Below the pieces are notes generated by a model that saw only the letters and a program-made list of their open reading frames with translations, was not told the DNA's origin and did not search any database. Shown here piece by piece: positions 26,942-35,420 of a stretch of DNA of 64,000 nucleotides. The DNA is from an uncultured Clostridia bacterium (lineage in GTDB: Bacteria; Bacillota; Clostridia; Oscillospirales; Acutalibacteraceae). The stretch spans positions 1 to 64,000 of the forward strand of contig CANRNI010000001.1 of NCBI GenBank assembly GCA_947631945.1. Direction: 5' to 3'. The first letter of the stretch is position 1; every line of letters begins with the position of its first letter. The position numbers and the translations under genes are program-made.

Positions 26942-27442
26942 TTATATTTTTGAGTTTTTTCGCAGTATCATGCTCTTTATGTCCGCCGCTATTTCGGGTG
27001 GTACAAATCTGTCTATTTTCCCTCCGAGAGTGCAGACCTCTTTTACGGCGCTCGAGCTTAAATACATATTCTCAAGACTTGAAACAAGGAATACGGTGTC
27101 TACCTTCGGCGCGAGCTGTTTGTTTATAAGGGCCTGCTGAAATTCCACCTCAAAATCCGATACGGCTCTTAATCCCTTTACTATAGCCGACGCTCCCGCC
27201 GACATTACGTAATCGGCAAGCAGTCCCTCGTGAGAATCGACCTTTATATTGTTAATGCCGCTCAAACATCTTTTTATAAAACTTACTCTTTCCTGCGGAG
27301 TGAACATACCGCCTCTTTTTTTCGGATTATATGATACAAGCACGATTACTCTGTCAAACATATTGGCTGCTCGTTTGATTATATCAAGGTGTCCGTTCGT
27401 TATCGGGTCAAAGCTGCCGGGATATACGGCAATTCGTTCCAT
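26942..27442 (-). CDS. coaD: Phosphopantetheine adenylyltransferase
   Basis: A 166-residue enzyme that joins ATP and 4'-phosphopantetheine to make dephospho-CoA, the fourth step of CoA synthesis. It has the T/HxGH-type signature GSFDPITNGHLDI and the motif VKGLRAVSDFEVEFQ; a C-terminal YLSSSAVKEV loop replaces the more usual FISSS. Length is typical. It lies 18 bp behind rsmD, a common pairing. Its UAA stop is directly followed by an A-type repeat end. Confidence 0.97.
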   Translation of the reverse strand: MERIAVYPGSFDPITNGHLDIIKRAANMFDRVIVLVSYNPKKRGGMFTPQERVSFIKRCLSGINNIKVDSHEGLLADYVMSAGASAIVKGLRAVSDFEVEFQQALINKQLAPKVDTVFLVSSLENMYLSSSAVKEVCTLGGKIDRFVPPEIAADIKSMILRKNSKI

Positions 27443-27460
27443 TTGAATTTTTTGCCCCTT

Positions 27461-28009
27461 TCAATCGCTGTCGTTAATGAAACGGTAAACGGTAAGCTTT
27501 GTCTTTGAATATGTTTCCCGCTTTGAAACCGCATAGCTGTCAAACGCTTCGGGCAGTTCCTCCTCGGGAGAAGTTTCGCATACTATGATTGCGCCATCGT
27601 TTATTACCGACGGTATAAATTTAAGAGCTTCCGAGGCAAGACACGTTTTATAAGGAGGGTCTATAAATACTATATCGAATTTTTCCCGAGTCGTTTTTAA
27701 AAAGGATATCGCCTCGCCGTTAAAAACGGACGATTTTTCTTTAAGACGGCAATGCTCGAGATTATCGTTTACAACCTTTACCGCCGCTCGGTTCAAATCT
27801 ACAAAAACCGCTTTCGCCGCGCCTCTGCTGAGAGCTTCTATACCGAGCTGACCCGAGCCCGCGAATAAATCAAGAACGCGTCTGCCCTCTATATCGAACT
27901 GAATGGAGCTGAAAACAGCGCCTTTTACCTTGTCGGCGGTAGGTCTTATGTCGTCGCCGTCGAGCGTTATAAGCCTTCTGCCTTTAGCCGAACCTGTGAT
28001 TACTCTCAT
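27461..28009 (-). CDS. rsmD: 16S rRNA (guanine-966-N2)-methyltransferase RsmD
   Basis: A 182-residue SAM-dependent methyltransferase acting on 16S rRNA G966. The start is placed at ATG 28009 (MRVITGSAKGRRL, the family's opening); the frame stays open to 28084 but the extra residues do not look homologous. Motif I is LDLFAGSGQLGIEALSRGA, VFVDLN binds the SAM ribose, and the catalytic DPPY-type motif is FIDPPYKT. It forms a two-gene unit with coaD. Confidence 0.94.
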   Translation of the reverse strand: MRVITGSAKGRRLITLDGDDIRPTADKVKGAVFSSIQFDIEGRRVLDLFAGSGQLGIEALSRGAAKAVFVDLNRAAVKVVNDNLEHCRLKEKSSVFNGEAISFLKTTREKFDIVFIDPPYKTCLASEALKFIPSVINDGAIIVCETSPEEELPEAFDSYAVSKRETYSKTKLTVYRFINDSD

Positions 28010-28122
28010 CAATAAATGCCCTTTAAACAATTCTGTTCCAAAATTTTTTTGGAAAAATTTTTTCGGCGTTATAAGTAATATCACGCCGCGTTATCCGCAA
28101 CTATTTTTATATATTACGGTTT

Positions 28123-28152
28123 ATTATCTCATTTTTTATATGAATTTGTCAA
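28123..28152 (-). promoter_or_regulatory. Promoter of rsmD-coaD
   Basis: Minus strand: TTGACA (28147-28152), an 18-bp spacer and GATAAT (28123-28128). Confidence 0.6.
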
Positions 28153-28219
28153 TACCAAACGGAAAAAAAGTCAATATTTTTACATTTTGATAAAATGATT
28201 TCGGGCAATGCCGTTCGGT

Positions 28220-28861
28220 TTATAAAAGTCCGATAAGCTCAGAAGGATTTGAAATTATATATTCGGCTCCGCTGTTCTCGAGCGCGGCTCTGTCGCGGAA
28301 TCCCCATAAAACGCCGACAGCGGGCAAAGACGCTCTGTGAGCCGTCTGCATATCGACGTCCGAATCGCCTACATAAAGCGTGTTTTTACCGTCCGAACCG
28401 ACAATTTTCATAGCTCTGAATACGTTATCCGGTGCAGGCTTTAATTTGTTTTTGCCGTCGTCGCCTATTACGGCCGTAAAAACGTTGCCGAATATGTTAT
28501 CGCAGAGTATTTTTGCCGCGTCCTGCGCCTTATTGGTTACGACAGCCGTTTTTATTCGTTTGTCTTTAAGAATATTAAGCAGCTCGCTGACGCCGTCATA
28601 AGGCTTTGTTTTTATTTGGGCGTGTTCTTTATAGTATTTTCGCATTTCTGTTATGCATATTTCGGTGGTTTTTTCATCTGTGCCGAGCGGGACAGACCTT
28701 TTTATAAGAGTCGGTATACCGTTGCCCACAAAGCTCCTTATTTGGGCCGGCGTATGTTCGGGAAACGAATGCAGACGCATAACGTAATTTACGCTGTCCG
28801 TTAAATCTCCGAGAGTATCAAGCAACGTGCCGTCAAGGTCGAATATTATCGTATCAATCAT
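28220..28861 (-). CDS. HAD-superfamily phosphatase (phosphoglycolate phosphatase/PpaX-like)
   Basis: A 213-residue HAD hydrolase. Motif I is IFDLDGTLLDT (Asp nucleophile), motif II VVTNK, the conserved Lys lies in KLKPAPDNV and motif III is YVGDSDVDMQTA. An alpha-helical cap between residues 15 and 85 puts it in subfamily IA, like Gph and PpaX. The substrate could be 2-phosphoglycolate, pyrophosphate or another small phosphate ester. It starts 9 bp after uvrC, so the two are probably co-transcribed. Confidence 0.9.
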   Translation of the reverse strand: MIDTIIFDLDGTLLDTLGDLTDSVNYVMRLHSFPEHTPAQIRSFVGNGIPTLIKRSVPLGTDEKTTEICITEMRKYYKEHAQIKTKPYDGVSELLNILKDKRIKTAVVTNKAQDAAKILCDNIFGNVFTAVIGDDGKNKLKPAPDNVFRAMKIVGSDGKNTLYVGDSDVDMQTAHRASLPAVGVLWGFRDRAALENSGAEYIISNPSELIGLL

Positions 28862-28870
28862 GTAAACTCC

Positions 28871-30673
28871 TTATTTATGATAAAAATTATAGATATTTTC
28901 GGCAAGTTTTTCACTTATTCCCTCTACCTTGCACAATTCTTCCGTATTCGCTTTTTTTATGGCGTTTACTGTTTTAAAATGCGATAAAAGAGCTTTCGCC
29001 TTAGATTTTCCTATGCCGTCTATATCGGTCAACGTCATGGCGGTAAGCGTTTTCGCCTGTTTCTTTCGGTGGTACTCTACAGAAAAACGGTGAACTTCTT
29101 CCTGAATATCGGAAACGAGCGTAAACGCCCTGCGCTTGTCGTTAATCGCGATTTCGCCTCCGCCGGAGGCTATGGCCCGAGTACGGTGCTTGCCGCCCTT
29201 TACCATGCCGAAAAGCGGTATATCTTCAAGCCCGAACGACTTTAGTACAGGCAGTACGGCGTTTACCTGACCTATACCGCCGTCAAGCAGGATTAAATCC
29301 GGCTTTTTGCCGAAGCCCTCGGATTGCTCTTCTCCTTCAAGCTTTTTATATTCGTTAAAGCGTCTTGTAAGAACCTCCGCCATAGAGCGGTAATCGTCCT
29401 GACCCGTAAATCCCTTTATTTCAAAGCGTCTGTAAGCTGATTTCAAAGGTCTGCCGCCTCTGAAAACTATCATTCCGGCTACGTTGTCCGCGCCGTCCGT
29501 ATGTGAGATATCGTATGATTCTATATATTCCGGCGGTTCGTCAAGGCCCAAAAGCGTAGCCAATTCGTCGAGCGCGGCTACGGTTTTTCCCGTTCTGCCG
29601 ACGTACTGCGCGAGTTTTTCAGCCGCGTTTCCCCTGCAAAGCTCTATCAAAGCTGCGTTTTCCCCTCTTTCGGGCGTGTAAATTTTCACGTTCTTTCCGC
29701 GCTTTTCAGTCAGAAGTTCCGTAAGAGCGTCTATGCCCTCAACTTCGCCGTCAACGGCTATATTGGGAGGAATTTTATCCCTTATCGAGTAATAATCGGC
29801 TATAAGCTTTTCTCTGATAGACGGCATTTCGTCTATAGCTTCGGTGAAAAAATATTCGCTGTCGTACAATCTGCCTTCCGAAAATCTTAGGACGGAAAGG
29901 CATACCTTGCCCGAAGCTTCGCAGACGGCGAAAACGTCCTGCTCCTTTGTCTTTTGCGACACAACATTTTGTTTTTTTGCCGTCTTTTCGATTGCGGCTA
30001 TAGAGTCGCGCAGAGCGGCGGCTCTTTCAAATTCAAGCTTTTCAGCCGCTTCCGTCATCTGTTTTTTCAGGTCGCGCACAATGCTGTCGCTGCCGCCCGT
30101 TATGAACCTGACCGCGTTATCAACTGCTTTATTGTGCTCCTCGCGGCTTATTTTGCCCGAACATGGAGCCGAGCATTGCTTTATATAATAATTAAGGCAG
30201 GGACGTGAATTTTTTTTGATATCCTTGGGAAAAACCTTGCCGCACACGGGCAGCTTAAAAATTTTCTGCGCTTCGGCAACCGACCTTGAAACGCAGTCCG
30301 AGCTTGTGTACGGTCCCAAATATTTCGCGCCGTCGTCGAGCTTCTGCTTTTCCGACGAAAGATTTTTCCAATCGTTTCCCGCGATTTTTATATAATGATA
30401 ACCTTTGTCGTCTTTTAAGAGGATATTGTATTTAGGCGTATGCTGCTTTATAAGACTGCATTCGAGTACAAGGGCCTCAAATTCGCTGCTCACAACTATA
30501 TAATCAAAGTTTTCCACGTTTTCGACCATTTTCCGTACTTTTACGGTATGATTATTCTGTGAGCCGAAATACTGGCTCACTCTGTTTTTGAGAGCTTTCG
30601 CCTTGCCTATATATATGATTTTACCCGTTTTGTCTTTCATGATGTAAACGCCGGGTTCGAGCGGCAGACGCAT
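28871..30673 (-). CDS. uvrC: Excinuclease ABC subunit C
   Basis: A 600-residue UvrC, the dual-incision nuclease of nucleotide excision repair. It has an N-terminal GIY-YIG domain (GVYIMKDKTGKIIYIGKAKALKNRVSQYF), a Cys cluster (CGKVFP.., CLNYYIKQCSAPC), a UVR motif for UvrB contact, an RNase H-like C-terminal nuclease domain (ESYDISHTDG, LILLDGGIGQ) and terminal HhH repeats (LTDIDGIGKSKAKALLSHF). In-frame UvrC-like sequence (FTDERLKRLRGKA) precedes the ATG but contains no ATG, GTG or TTG before a stop, so the start stays at 30673, with GAGAGG as RBS. Confidence 0.96.
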   Translation of the reverse strand: MRLPLEPGVYIMKDKTGKIIYIGKAKALKNRVSQYFGSQNNHTVKVRKMVENVENFDYIVVSSEFEALVLECSLIKQHTPKYNILLKDDKGYHYIKIAGNDWKNLSSEKQKLDDGAKYLGPYTSSDCVSRSVAEAQKIFKLPVCGKVFPKDIKKNSRPCLNYYIKQCSAPCSGKISREEHNKAVDNAVRFITGGSDSIVRDLKKQMTEAAEKLEFERAAALRDSIAAIEKTAKKQNVVSQKTKEQDVFAVCEASGKVCLSVLRFSEGRLYDSEYFFTEAIDEMPSIREKLIADYYSIRDKIPPNIAVDGEVEGIDALTELLTEKRGKNVKIYTPERGENAALIELCRGNAAEKLAQYVGRTGKTVAALDELATLLGLDEPPEYIESYDISHTDGADNVAGMIVFRGGRPLKSAYRRFEIKGFTGQDDYRSMAEVLTRRFNEYKKLEGEEQSEGFGKKPDLILLDGGIGQVNAVLPVLKSFGLEDIPLFGMVKGGKHRTRAIASGGGEIAINDKRRAFTLVSDIQEEVHRFSVEYHRKKQAKTLTAMTLTDIDGIGKSKAKALLSHFKTVNAIKKANTEELCKVEGISEKLAENIYNFYHK

Positions 30674-30745
30674 TGCCTTGCCTCTCAGGCGTTTGAGCCT
30701 TTCGTCCGTAAAATCACCGCCTTATCGACAAAAAATACTCTAATT

Positions 30746-30777
30746 GAAAAATCGGCACACCATTGTATCGGTGCGCC
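30746..30777 (-). terminator. Terminator of the HPr gene
   Basis: On the minus strand GGCGCACC / GGTGTGCC hairpin followed by GATTTTTC. Confidence 0.8.
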
Positions 30778-30794
30778 GTATTATATGTCTGTTA

Positions 30795-31058
30795 TTATTC
30801 GGCAAAACCGGATTCAACAAGCTTTGCGAGCGCGTTGACAGCTTCCTGTTCGTCCGCGCCTCCGGCAATAATTCTTATCTGAGTGCCGCCCATAATACCG
30901 AGCGAGAGAACACCCAAAAGACTTTTCGCGTTTGCTCTGCGTTCTTCCTTTTCTACCCAGATAGAGGATTTAAATTCGTTTGCTTTCTGAATGAAAAATG
31001 TAGCGGGACGCGCGTGAAGTCCTACCTGATTCTCAACAACGACATCTTTAACACACAT
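30795..31058 (-). CDS. ptsH: Phosphocarrier protein HPr
   Basis: An 87-residue HPr. The phosphorylatable His lies in VGLHARPATFF and the regulatory Ser in ANAKSLLGVLSLGI, so it can take phosphate from both Enzyme I and HPr kinase, as in Firmicutes carbon control. Start ATG 31058 follows GGGGAG; the in-frame ATG at 31079 would place that RBS inside the gene. It is monocistronic with a near-consensus promoter and a terminator; Enzyme I is not adjacent. Confidence 0.95.
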   Translation of the reverse strand: MCVKDVVVENQVGLHARPATFFIQKANEFKSSIWVEKEERRANAKSLLGVLSLGIMGGTQIRIIAGGADEQEAVNALAKLVESGFAE

Positions 31059-31101
31059 AAGACGATTACTCCCCGTCAATAAATTTAAAATTGCAATACA
31101 T

Positions 31102-31129
31102 ATTATACCACAAAAGTTTTTTTCGTCAA
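31102..31129 (-). promoter_or_regulatory. Promoter of ptsH
   Basis: Minus strand: TTGACG (31124-31129), a 16-bp spacer and TATAAT (31102-31107). Confidence 0.7.
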
Positions 31130-31297
31130 TGACTAAATCCGCACTAATTCGCCGAAAATCAAATATTCGGATGGAATACTAAACCTTTGAAATTAAAATA
31201 AATAAACTTTGTGCAAAATCACAATAATTTTGCTTTTGTTTTATGTAAACAGACTAAAAAATAAAGCCAAAAACGGAAAATAATACCAAATATTTGA

Positions 31298-31984
31298 TTA
31301 TTCGGAGTTTTCTAAAAGGTCGGGGCGTCTTTCTTTTGTGCGTTTTAACGATTGCTCTTTCCGCCATTTTTCAATGTTGGCGTGGTGTCCCGAAAGGAGC
31401 ACCTCGGGTACTTCCATTCCTTTCCATACGGCGGGCTTTGTATATTGGGGATATTCCAGTAAGCCGCTGTAATGACTCTCGTTTTCCATAGCCTCGTCGC
31501 TTGCGAGAACACCCGGAATCATTCTCGCTATGCAGTCCGAGAGAACAAGCGCGGGGAGCTCGCCGCCGGTGAGTACGTAATCGCCTATTGAAATTTCTTC
31601 GTCAACTATTTTTTCAATAACTCTTTCGTCAACGCCTTCATAATGGCCGCAAAGGAGTGCAATATTTGGAAGCTTTGAAAGCTCTTTGACCCTCTGCTGT
31701 GTCAGGACTTTTCCTTGGGGGGACATATAAATGAGATGCGGTCTTGCTCCGAGTTCTTCGCACAGCGCCTTAAAGCAGCCGTAAATAGGCTGAGCCTGCA
31801 TAATCATTCCCATGCCGCCGCCGTAGGGTGTATCGTCTACGTTATTATGCTTGTTATCCGAATAATCCCTGATATTATGCGAATGGATTTCAAGCAGTCC
31901 TTTGGCTATGGACCGTCCGACAATGCTTTCTGTATAAACGCTTTCGCACATATCGGGAAACAGTGTAAGAATGTCAATGCGCAT
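31298..31984 (-). CDS. trmD: tRNA (guanine-37-N1)-methyltransferase TrmD
   Basis: A 228-residue SPOUT methyltransferase making m1G37 in tRNAs, which prevents +1 frameshifting. It has RIDILTLFPDM at the start, the DDTPYGGGMGMIMQ loop, the trefoil-knot SAM site (LLCGHYEGVDERV, ISIGDYVLTGGELPAL) and the C-terminal HYSGLLEYPQYTKP..GHH signature. It overlaps the rimM stop by one base, so translation is coupled. Confidence 0.97.
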   Translation of the reverse strand: MRIDILTLFPDMCESVYTESIVGRSIAKGLLEIHSHNIRDYSDNKHNNVDDTPYGGGMGMIMQAQPIYGCFKALCEELGARPHLIYMSPQGKVLTQQRVKELSKLPNIALLCGHYEGVDERVIEKIVDEEISIGDYVLTGGELPALVLSDCIARMIPGVLASDEAMENESHYSGLLEYPQYTKPAVWKGMEVPEVLLSGHHANIEKWRKEQSLKRTKERRPDLLENSE

Positions 31985-32514
31985 TATTTGTCACCGTTGA
32001 TTTCTCCGTCAAAAATACCTTTGAGCGGTTTTATATAAATACTTTCGTCAGCCGCGTCAACCTTGATTACCACGTCTTTGATTGCGGGAATAATATATTC
32101 TTTCCCGTCCTTCTCGATGTACCACACATCGTTCGCTCCGGTTTCCGAAACGTCCGTAAGCTTGCCGTAGATTATATCATTATCGTCAGCGTCGTAAACG
32201 GTACAGCCGATAAGGTCCTGAATGAACCAGTCTCCGTCTTTGAGCTTCGCGTCGTCACGGTTCATATATAAAATCCTGTTCCGAAGCTTCTGTGCGTCCT
32301 CGATGCTGTCAACTCCCTCTAACTTTAAAATAACTATATTGCCGTGGGGTCGGCACGATACGACGGCGGCGCTTTTTCCGCCGTTTTTATCGAAATAAAG
32401 CGTTTTAAAGCGTTTCATAAATTCGGGCGAATCGCACCACGGGTCAAACCTTACTTCACCCTTTATTCCGTGAGTTGAAACTATCCGGCCGATTTCAAGA
32501 TATTGTTTTAACAT
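31984..32514 (-). CDS. rimM: 16S rRNA processing protein RimM
   Basis: A 176-residue ribosome maturation factor for the 30S head. The N-terminal RimM domain (EIGRIVSTHGIKGEVRFDPWCDSP) is followed by a PRC beta-barrel (DWFIQDLIGCTVYD.. IPAIKDVVIKVD). Relatives bind S19 during assembly. It is immediately upstream of trmD and 46 bp downstream of potD on the same strand. Confidence 0.96.
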   Translation of the reverse strand: MLKQYLEIGRIVSTHGIKGEVRFDPWCDSPEFMKRFKTLYFDKNGGKSAAVVSCRPHGNIVILKLEGVDSIEDAQKLRNRILYMNRDDAKLKDGDWFIQDLIGCTVYDADDNDIIYGKLTDVSETGANDVWYIEKDGKEYIIPAIKDVVIKVDAADESIYIKPLKGIFDGEINGDK

Positions 32515-32536
32515 AAAATTTAAACCTCATTTTTTC

Positions 32537-32558
32537 AGACCGGCTTATCAGCCGGTCC
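32537..32558 (-). promoter_or_regulatory. Stem-loop between potD and rimM
   Basis: On the minus strand ACCGGC / GCCGGT with flanking G and C pairs, followed by TGAAAAAAT, so there is no U-tract. It may act as an mRNA processing or stability element rather than a terminator, leaving rimM-trmD linked to potABCD transcription. Confidence 0.5.
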
Positions 32559-32560
32559 GA

Positions 32561-33763
32561 TTAAACAGCGCTTTTCCAAAGCTTTTTGCGGCGGCTGTTC
32601 CTTACTATAAAATATGCGGCGGAAACAACTCCGACAGCGGCTGTTGCGATGCAGAACCAATCGACCCAATCAAGAGCGGATTCCTTTTCGCCCGATTCCG
32701 ACGACTGTATTTTCAGATTCGTCCACAGCGCGCTTTGAATCATCTGAATTTTCTGCGGAAGATTTACAAAGACCTCCGTATTTTCCCTAAGAAATTCATC
32801 GCCGGGATATATAATCGGATTGCCTGTGATTTCGGGGTCGAGAAGCTCCTTGGCGGCCTTTGTTATTGGTGTCGCGTATCCCACTTCCTCCGAATTCATA
32901 GCCGCGATTTCAGGTTCGCACATAAAGTTGATGAATTTTTCCGCTTCTTCCTTATGCGCAGACGTTTTCAGAACGCACATAGCGTCAAAAAACAGATTTG
33001 TGCCTTCCTTGGGAATGTAGAAATCAACGTTGGGATTTGTTTCCTGTATTATAATCGCGTCGCCCGCGTAATAAGGAGCTATCCAAGCTTCCTCGGCTTC
33101 CATTTTATCAAAAATCGCGTCCATGACATATGCCTGAACTAACGGTTTTTGTTCCTTGAGAAGTTCCGCAGCCTCCTGCCATTCTTCCTCGCTCTCTGAA
33201 TTTTGCGAATAACCGAGCTTTGTAAGCGCGAGTCCGAAAGCATCTCTGGGATTGTCGAACATAAGGATTTTTCCGGCGTATTTTTCGTTCCACAATAAAT
33301 CGAGGCTCTCTTTTTCTGCGTCCTCGGGAGCGACGTATTTTGAATTGTAGATAACCACTACGGTACCCCAAAAATACGGAACGGTATATTTGTTTTCCGG
33401 GTCGTACGATTTATTCTTATAAGCCTTGTCAACGTTCGCGAAATTCGGAATATTGTCAAAATCAAGCTCCGCGAGCATATCATCCTGTATAAGCTTGCTT
33501 ATCATGTAATCTGAAGGTATAACGATATCGTATGACGCCGCGCCCGATACGATTTTTGAATACATGGCCTCGTTGCTGTCGTATGTCGTGTAGTTTACCT
33601 TTATATTGGGATTTTCTTCCTCAAACATATCTATTGTGCTAAGGTCTATATATTCGCCCCAATTATAGACGTTGAGCACTGTTTTTTCGTTTGCCGCAGG
33701 CGCGACCACGGCGAATGAAAACGCGATTATTGACGAAAGGAGCAGGGAAATAAATTTTTTCAT
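32561..33763 (-). CDS. potD: Spermidine/putrescine-binding protein PotD with C-terminal membrane anchor
   Basis: A 400-residue periplasmic-binding-fold protein for polyamine import. The N-terminal signal peptide ends near VAPAANE and has no lipobox Cys. The PotD core (VLNVYNWGEYIDLSTI, DIVIPSDYMI, DNPRDAFGLALTKLGYS, APYYAGDA) fills residues 27-355. Residues about 367-387 form a hydrophobic helix, then RNSRRKKLWK, so the protein is tethered by a C-terminal transmembrane segment instead of the usual lipid. It overlaps potC by 4 bp. Ligand choice (spermidine or putrescine) is inferred from the family. Confidence 0.93.
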   Translation of the reverse strand: MKKFISLLLSSIIAFSFAVVAPAANEKTVLNVYNWGEYIDLSTIDMFEEENPNIKVNYTTYDSNEAMYSKIVSGAASYDIVIPSDYMISKLIQDDMLAELDFDNIPNFANVDKAYKNKSYDPENKYTVPYFWGTVVVIYNSKYVAPEDAEKESLDLLWNEKYAGKILMFDNPRDAFGLALTKLGYSQNSESEEEWQEAAELLKEQKPLVQAYVMDAIFDKMEAEEAWIAPYYAGDAIIIQETNPNVDFYIPKEGTNLFFDAMCVLKTSAHKEEAEKFINFMCEPEIAAMNSEEVGYATPITKAAKELLDPEITGNPIIYPGDEFLRENTEVFVNLPQKIQMIQSALWTNLKIQSSESGEKESALDWVDWFCIATAAVGVVSAAYFIVRNSRRKKLWKSAV

Positions 33764-34563
33764 TTTTTCGCTCCTTTCTTCTTCACGGAATTTTTATCCT
33801 TCGGCAGATTTATAATGAGAAGAAGTATAAGGATTGCCGTGAAAAGTAAAGTAGAAAGCGCGTTAATTTTCGGTGAATACGGCTTTTTCGTCATTGAGAA
33901 AATTGTAACGGAAAGCGTTTGAACGGTTGAACCGCTGTTGAAATAGCTGATAATGAAATCATCGAGCGAAAGCGTAAACGCCATAATAAGTCCCGTTACT
34001 ATGCCCGGTTTTATCTGAGGAAGGACGACCTTGATAAAAGACTTTATCGGCGGACAGCCCAAATCGAGAGCCGCGTTATAAATGTTGGAATCCATTCCCT
34101 TTATTTTCGGCAGAACTTCAAGTATTACATACGGGATACAGAACGTTATGTGCGCGATAAGAAGCGTTCCGAAGCCCATTTCGAATTTATTTAAAGTTGA
34201 AAACACGAAAACGAAAAGAATCATCATGGAAACGGCGGTAACAATATCGGGGTTTACCATAGGTATGTTGTTGACCGCAAGGTATATTTTTTTTCTGATT
34301 CCTCTTGACGCGTTAATGCCTACCGCGGCGGCGGTTCCTATAATTGTGGAAATAATCGCAGAAAGAACGGCAAGCAGCAGGGAAGTGTAAAGAGATTTCA
34401 TTATTACGGAATCATGAAAAAGCTCCTGATACCATTGTAACGAAAAGCCTTCCAGAACAGAACGGCTTTTTATTCCGTTGAACGAGTAAACAATCATTAC
34501 CGCGATGGGAGCGTAGAGAAACGCGAAAACGAGAAAATTGTATATTCTTGATAAAGCTTTCAA
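33760..34563 (-). CDS. potC: Polyamine ABC transporter permease PotC
   Basis: A 267-residue inner-membrane permease with about six helices. The coupling (EAA) loop reads NAALDLGCPPIKSFIKVVLPQIKPGI and should contact PotA. The SLDDFIISYFNSG segment is typical of PotC. The C-terminal tail is Lys-rich. 4-bp overlaps with potB upstream and potD downstream give a translationally coupled order A-B-C-D. Confidence 0.95.
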   Translation of the reverse strand: MKALSRIYNFLVFAFLYAPIAVMIVYSFNGIKSRSVLEGFSLQWYQELFHDSVIMKSLYTSLLLAVLSAIISTIIGTAAAVGINASRGIRKKIYLAVNNIPMVNPDIVTAVSMMILFVFVFSTLNKFEMGFGTLLIAHITFCIPYVILEVLPKIKGMDSNIYNAALDLGCPPIKSFIKVVLPQIKPGIVTGLIMAFTLSLDDFIISYFNSGSTVQTLSVTIFSMTKKPYSPKINALSTLLFTAILILLLIINLPKDKNSVKKKGAKK

Positions 34564-35420
34564 AATAATCCCCCTCCGTTCGTTTCGGCGTCCTCGTCGA
34601 AATGATTCATGATTCCCATTGAAATAAGTATAAGCACCATAAGCACAAGCGAAAGAGCCGCGCCTACGTTGTAATTTACCTCACCCGTATTCCCGAGGAA
34701 GTAGTTTTCTATAATGTCGCCTATAAGGTACGTCATACCGCCGCCGAGGAGCTTTGATATAACAAACGTGCTGACGGCCGGAACGAACACCATCGTTATA
34801 CCCGAAATTATTCCGGGTACGCTCTGAGGAAGAATAACCCTTGTAAAAACGTCCATGCCGCCCGCGCCGAGATCCCTCGCCGCCTCTATAACGCTTCGGT
34901 CGATTTTTGTCAGAACCGTGTAAATCGGCAGAACCATATAGGGCAGGAAATTATAAACCATACCGAGAACTATCGCTCCGTTTGTGTTTATCATAGTAAA
35001 GCCCTCGAACTCGTATCCGACGAGGCTCAGCAGGAATTTGATAAAAGTATTGATAAGCCCGGTGTCCTCAAGTATTGTCATCCATGCGTATGTTCTTATA
35101 AGGAAATTCATCCACATCGGAAGCATTACGAGAAGAACCATCGTCTGCTGACGGCGGGCTTTCATTTTAGATATGCTGTAAGCGAGCGGATATGCCATCA
35201 AAAGGCAAATCACCGTCGCCACAAGCGCAAGCTCTATCGAGATAAGATATGTGCCTCTGTATTCCCAGATGCTTGCGATGTTTTCAAGAGTAAATCCTCC
35301 CTCGGAGCTTGTAAAGGCGTAATAGAGAACAAGTCCTATGGGAACTATTACAAATATTGCCATCCAGACGGAAAACGGCGCGGTCATAATGCGTTTCAAA
35401 CGCGTATCGGATTTATTCAT
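34560..35420 (-). CDS. potB: Polyamine ABC transporter permease PotB
   Basis: A 286-residue permease, the partner of PotC. The start is taken at ATG 35420, because AGGAGA lies just upstream inside the potA 3' end; the frame is open 13 codons further. The EAA loop is [26 protein letters not shown]. About six membrane helices are visible. It overlaps potA by 8 bp and potC by 4 bp. Confidence 0.94.
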   Translation of the reverse strand: MNKSDTRLKRIMTAPFSVWMAIFVIVPIGLVLYYAFTSSEGGFTLENIASIWEYRGTYLISIELALVATVICLLMAYPLAYSISKMKARRQQTMVLLVMLPMWMNFLIRTYAWMTILEDTGLINTFIKFLLSLVGYEFEGFTMINTNGAIVLGMVYNFLPYMVLPIYTVLTKIDRSVIEAARDLGAGGMDVFTRVILPQSVPGIISGITMVFVPAVSTFVISKLLGGGMTYLIGDIIENYFLGNTGEVNYNVGAALSLVLMVLILISMGIMNHFDEDAETNGGGLF

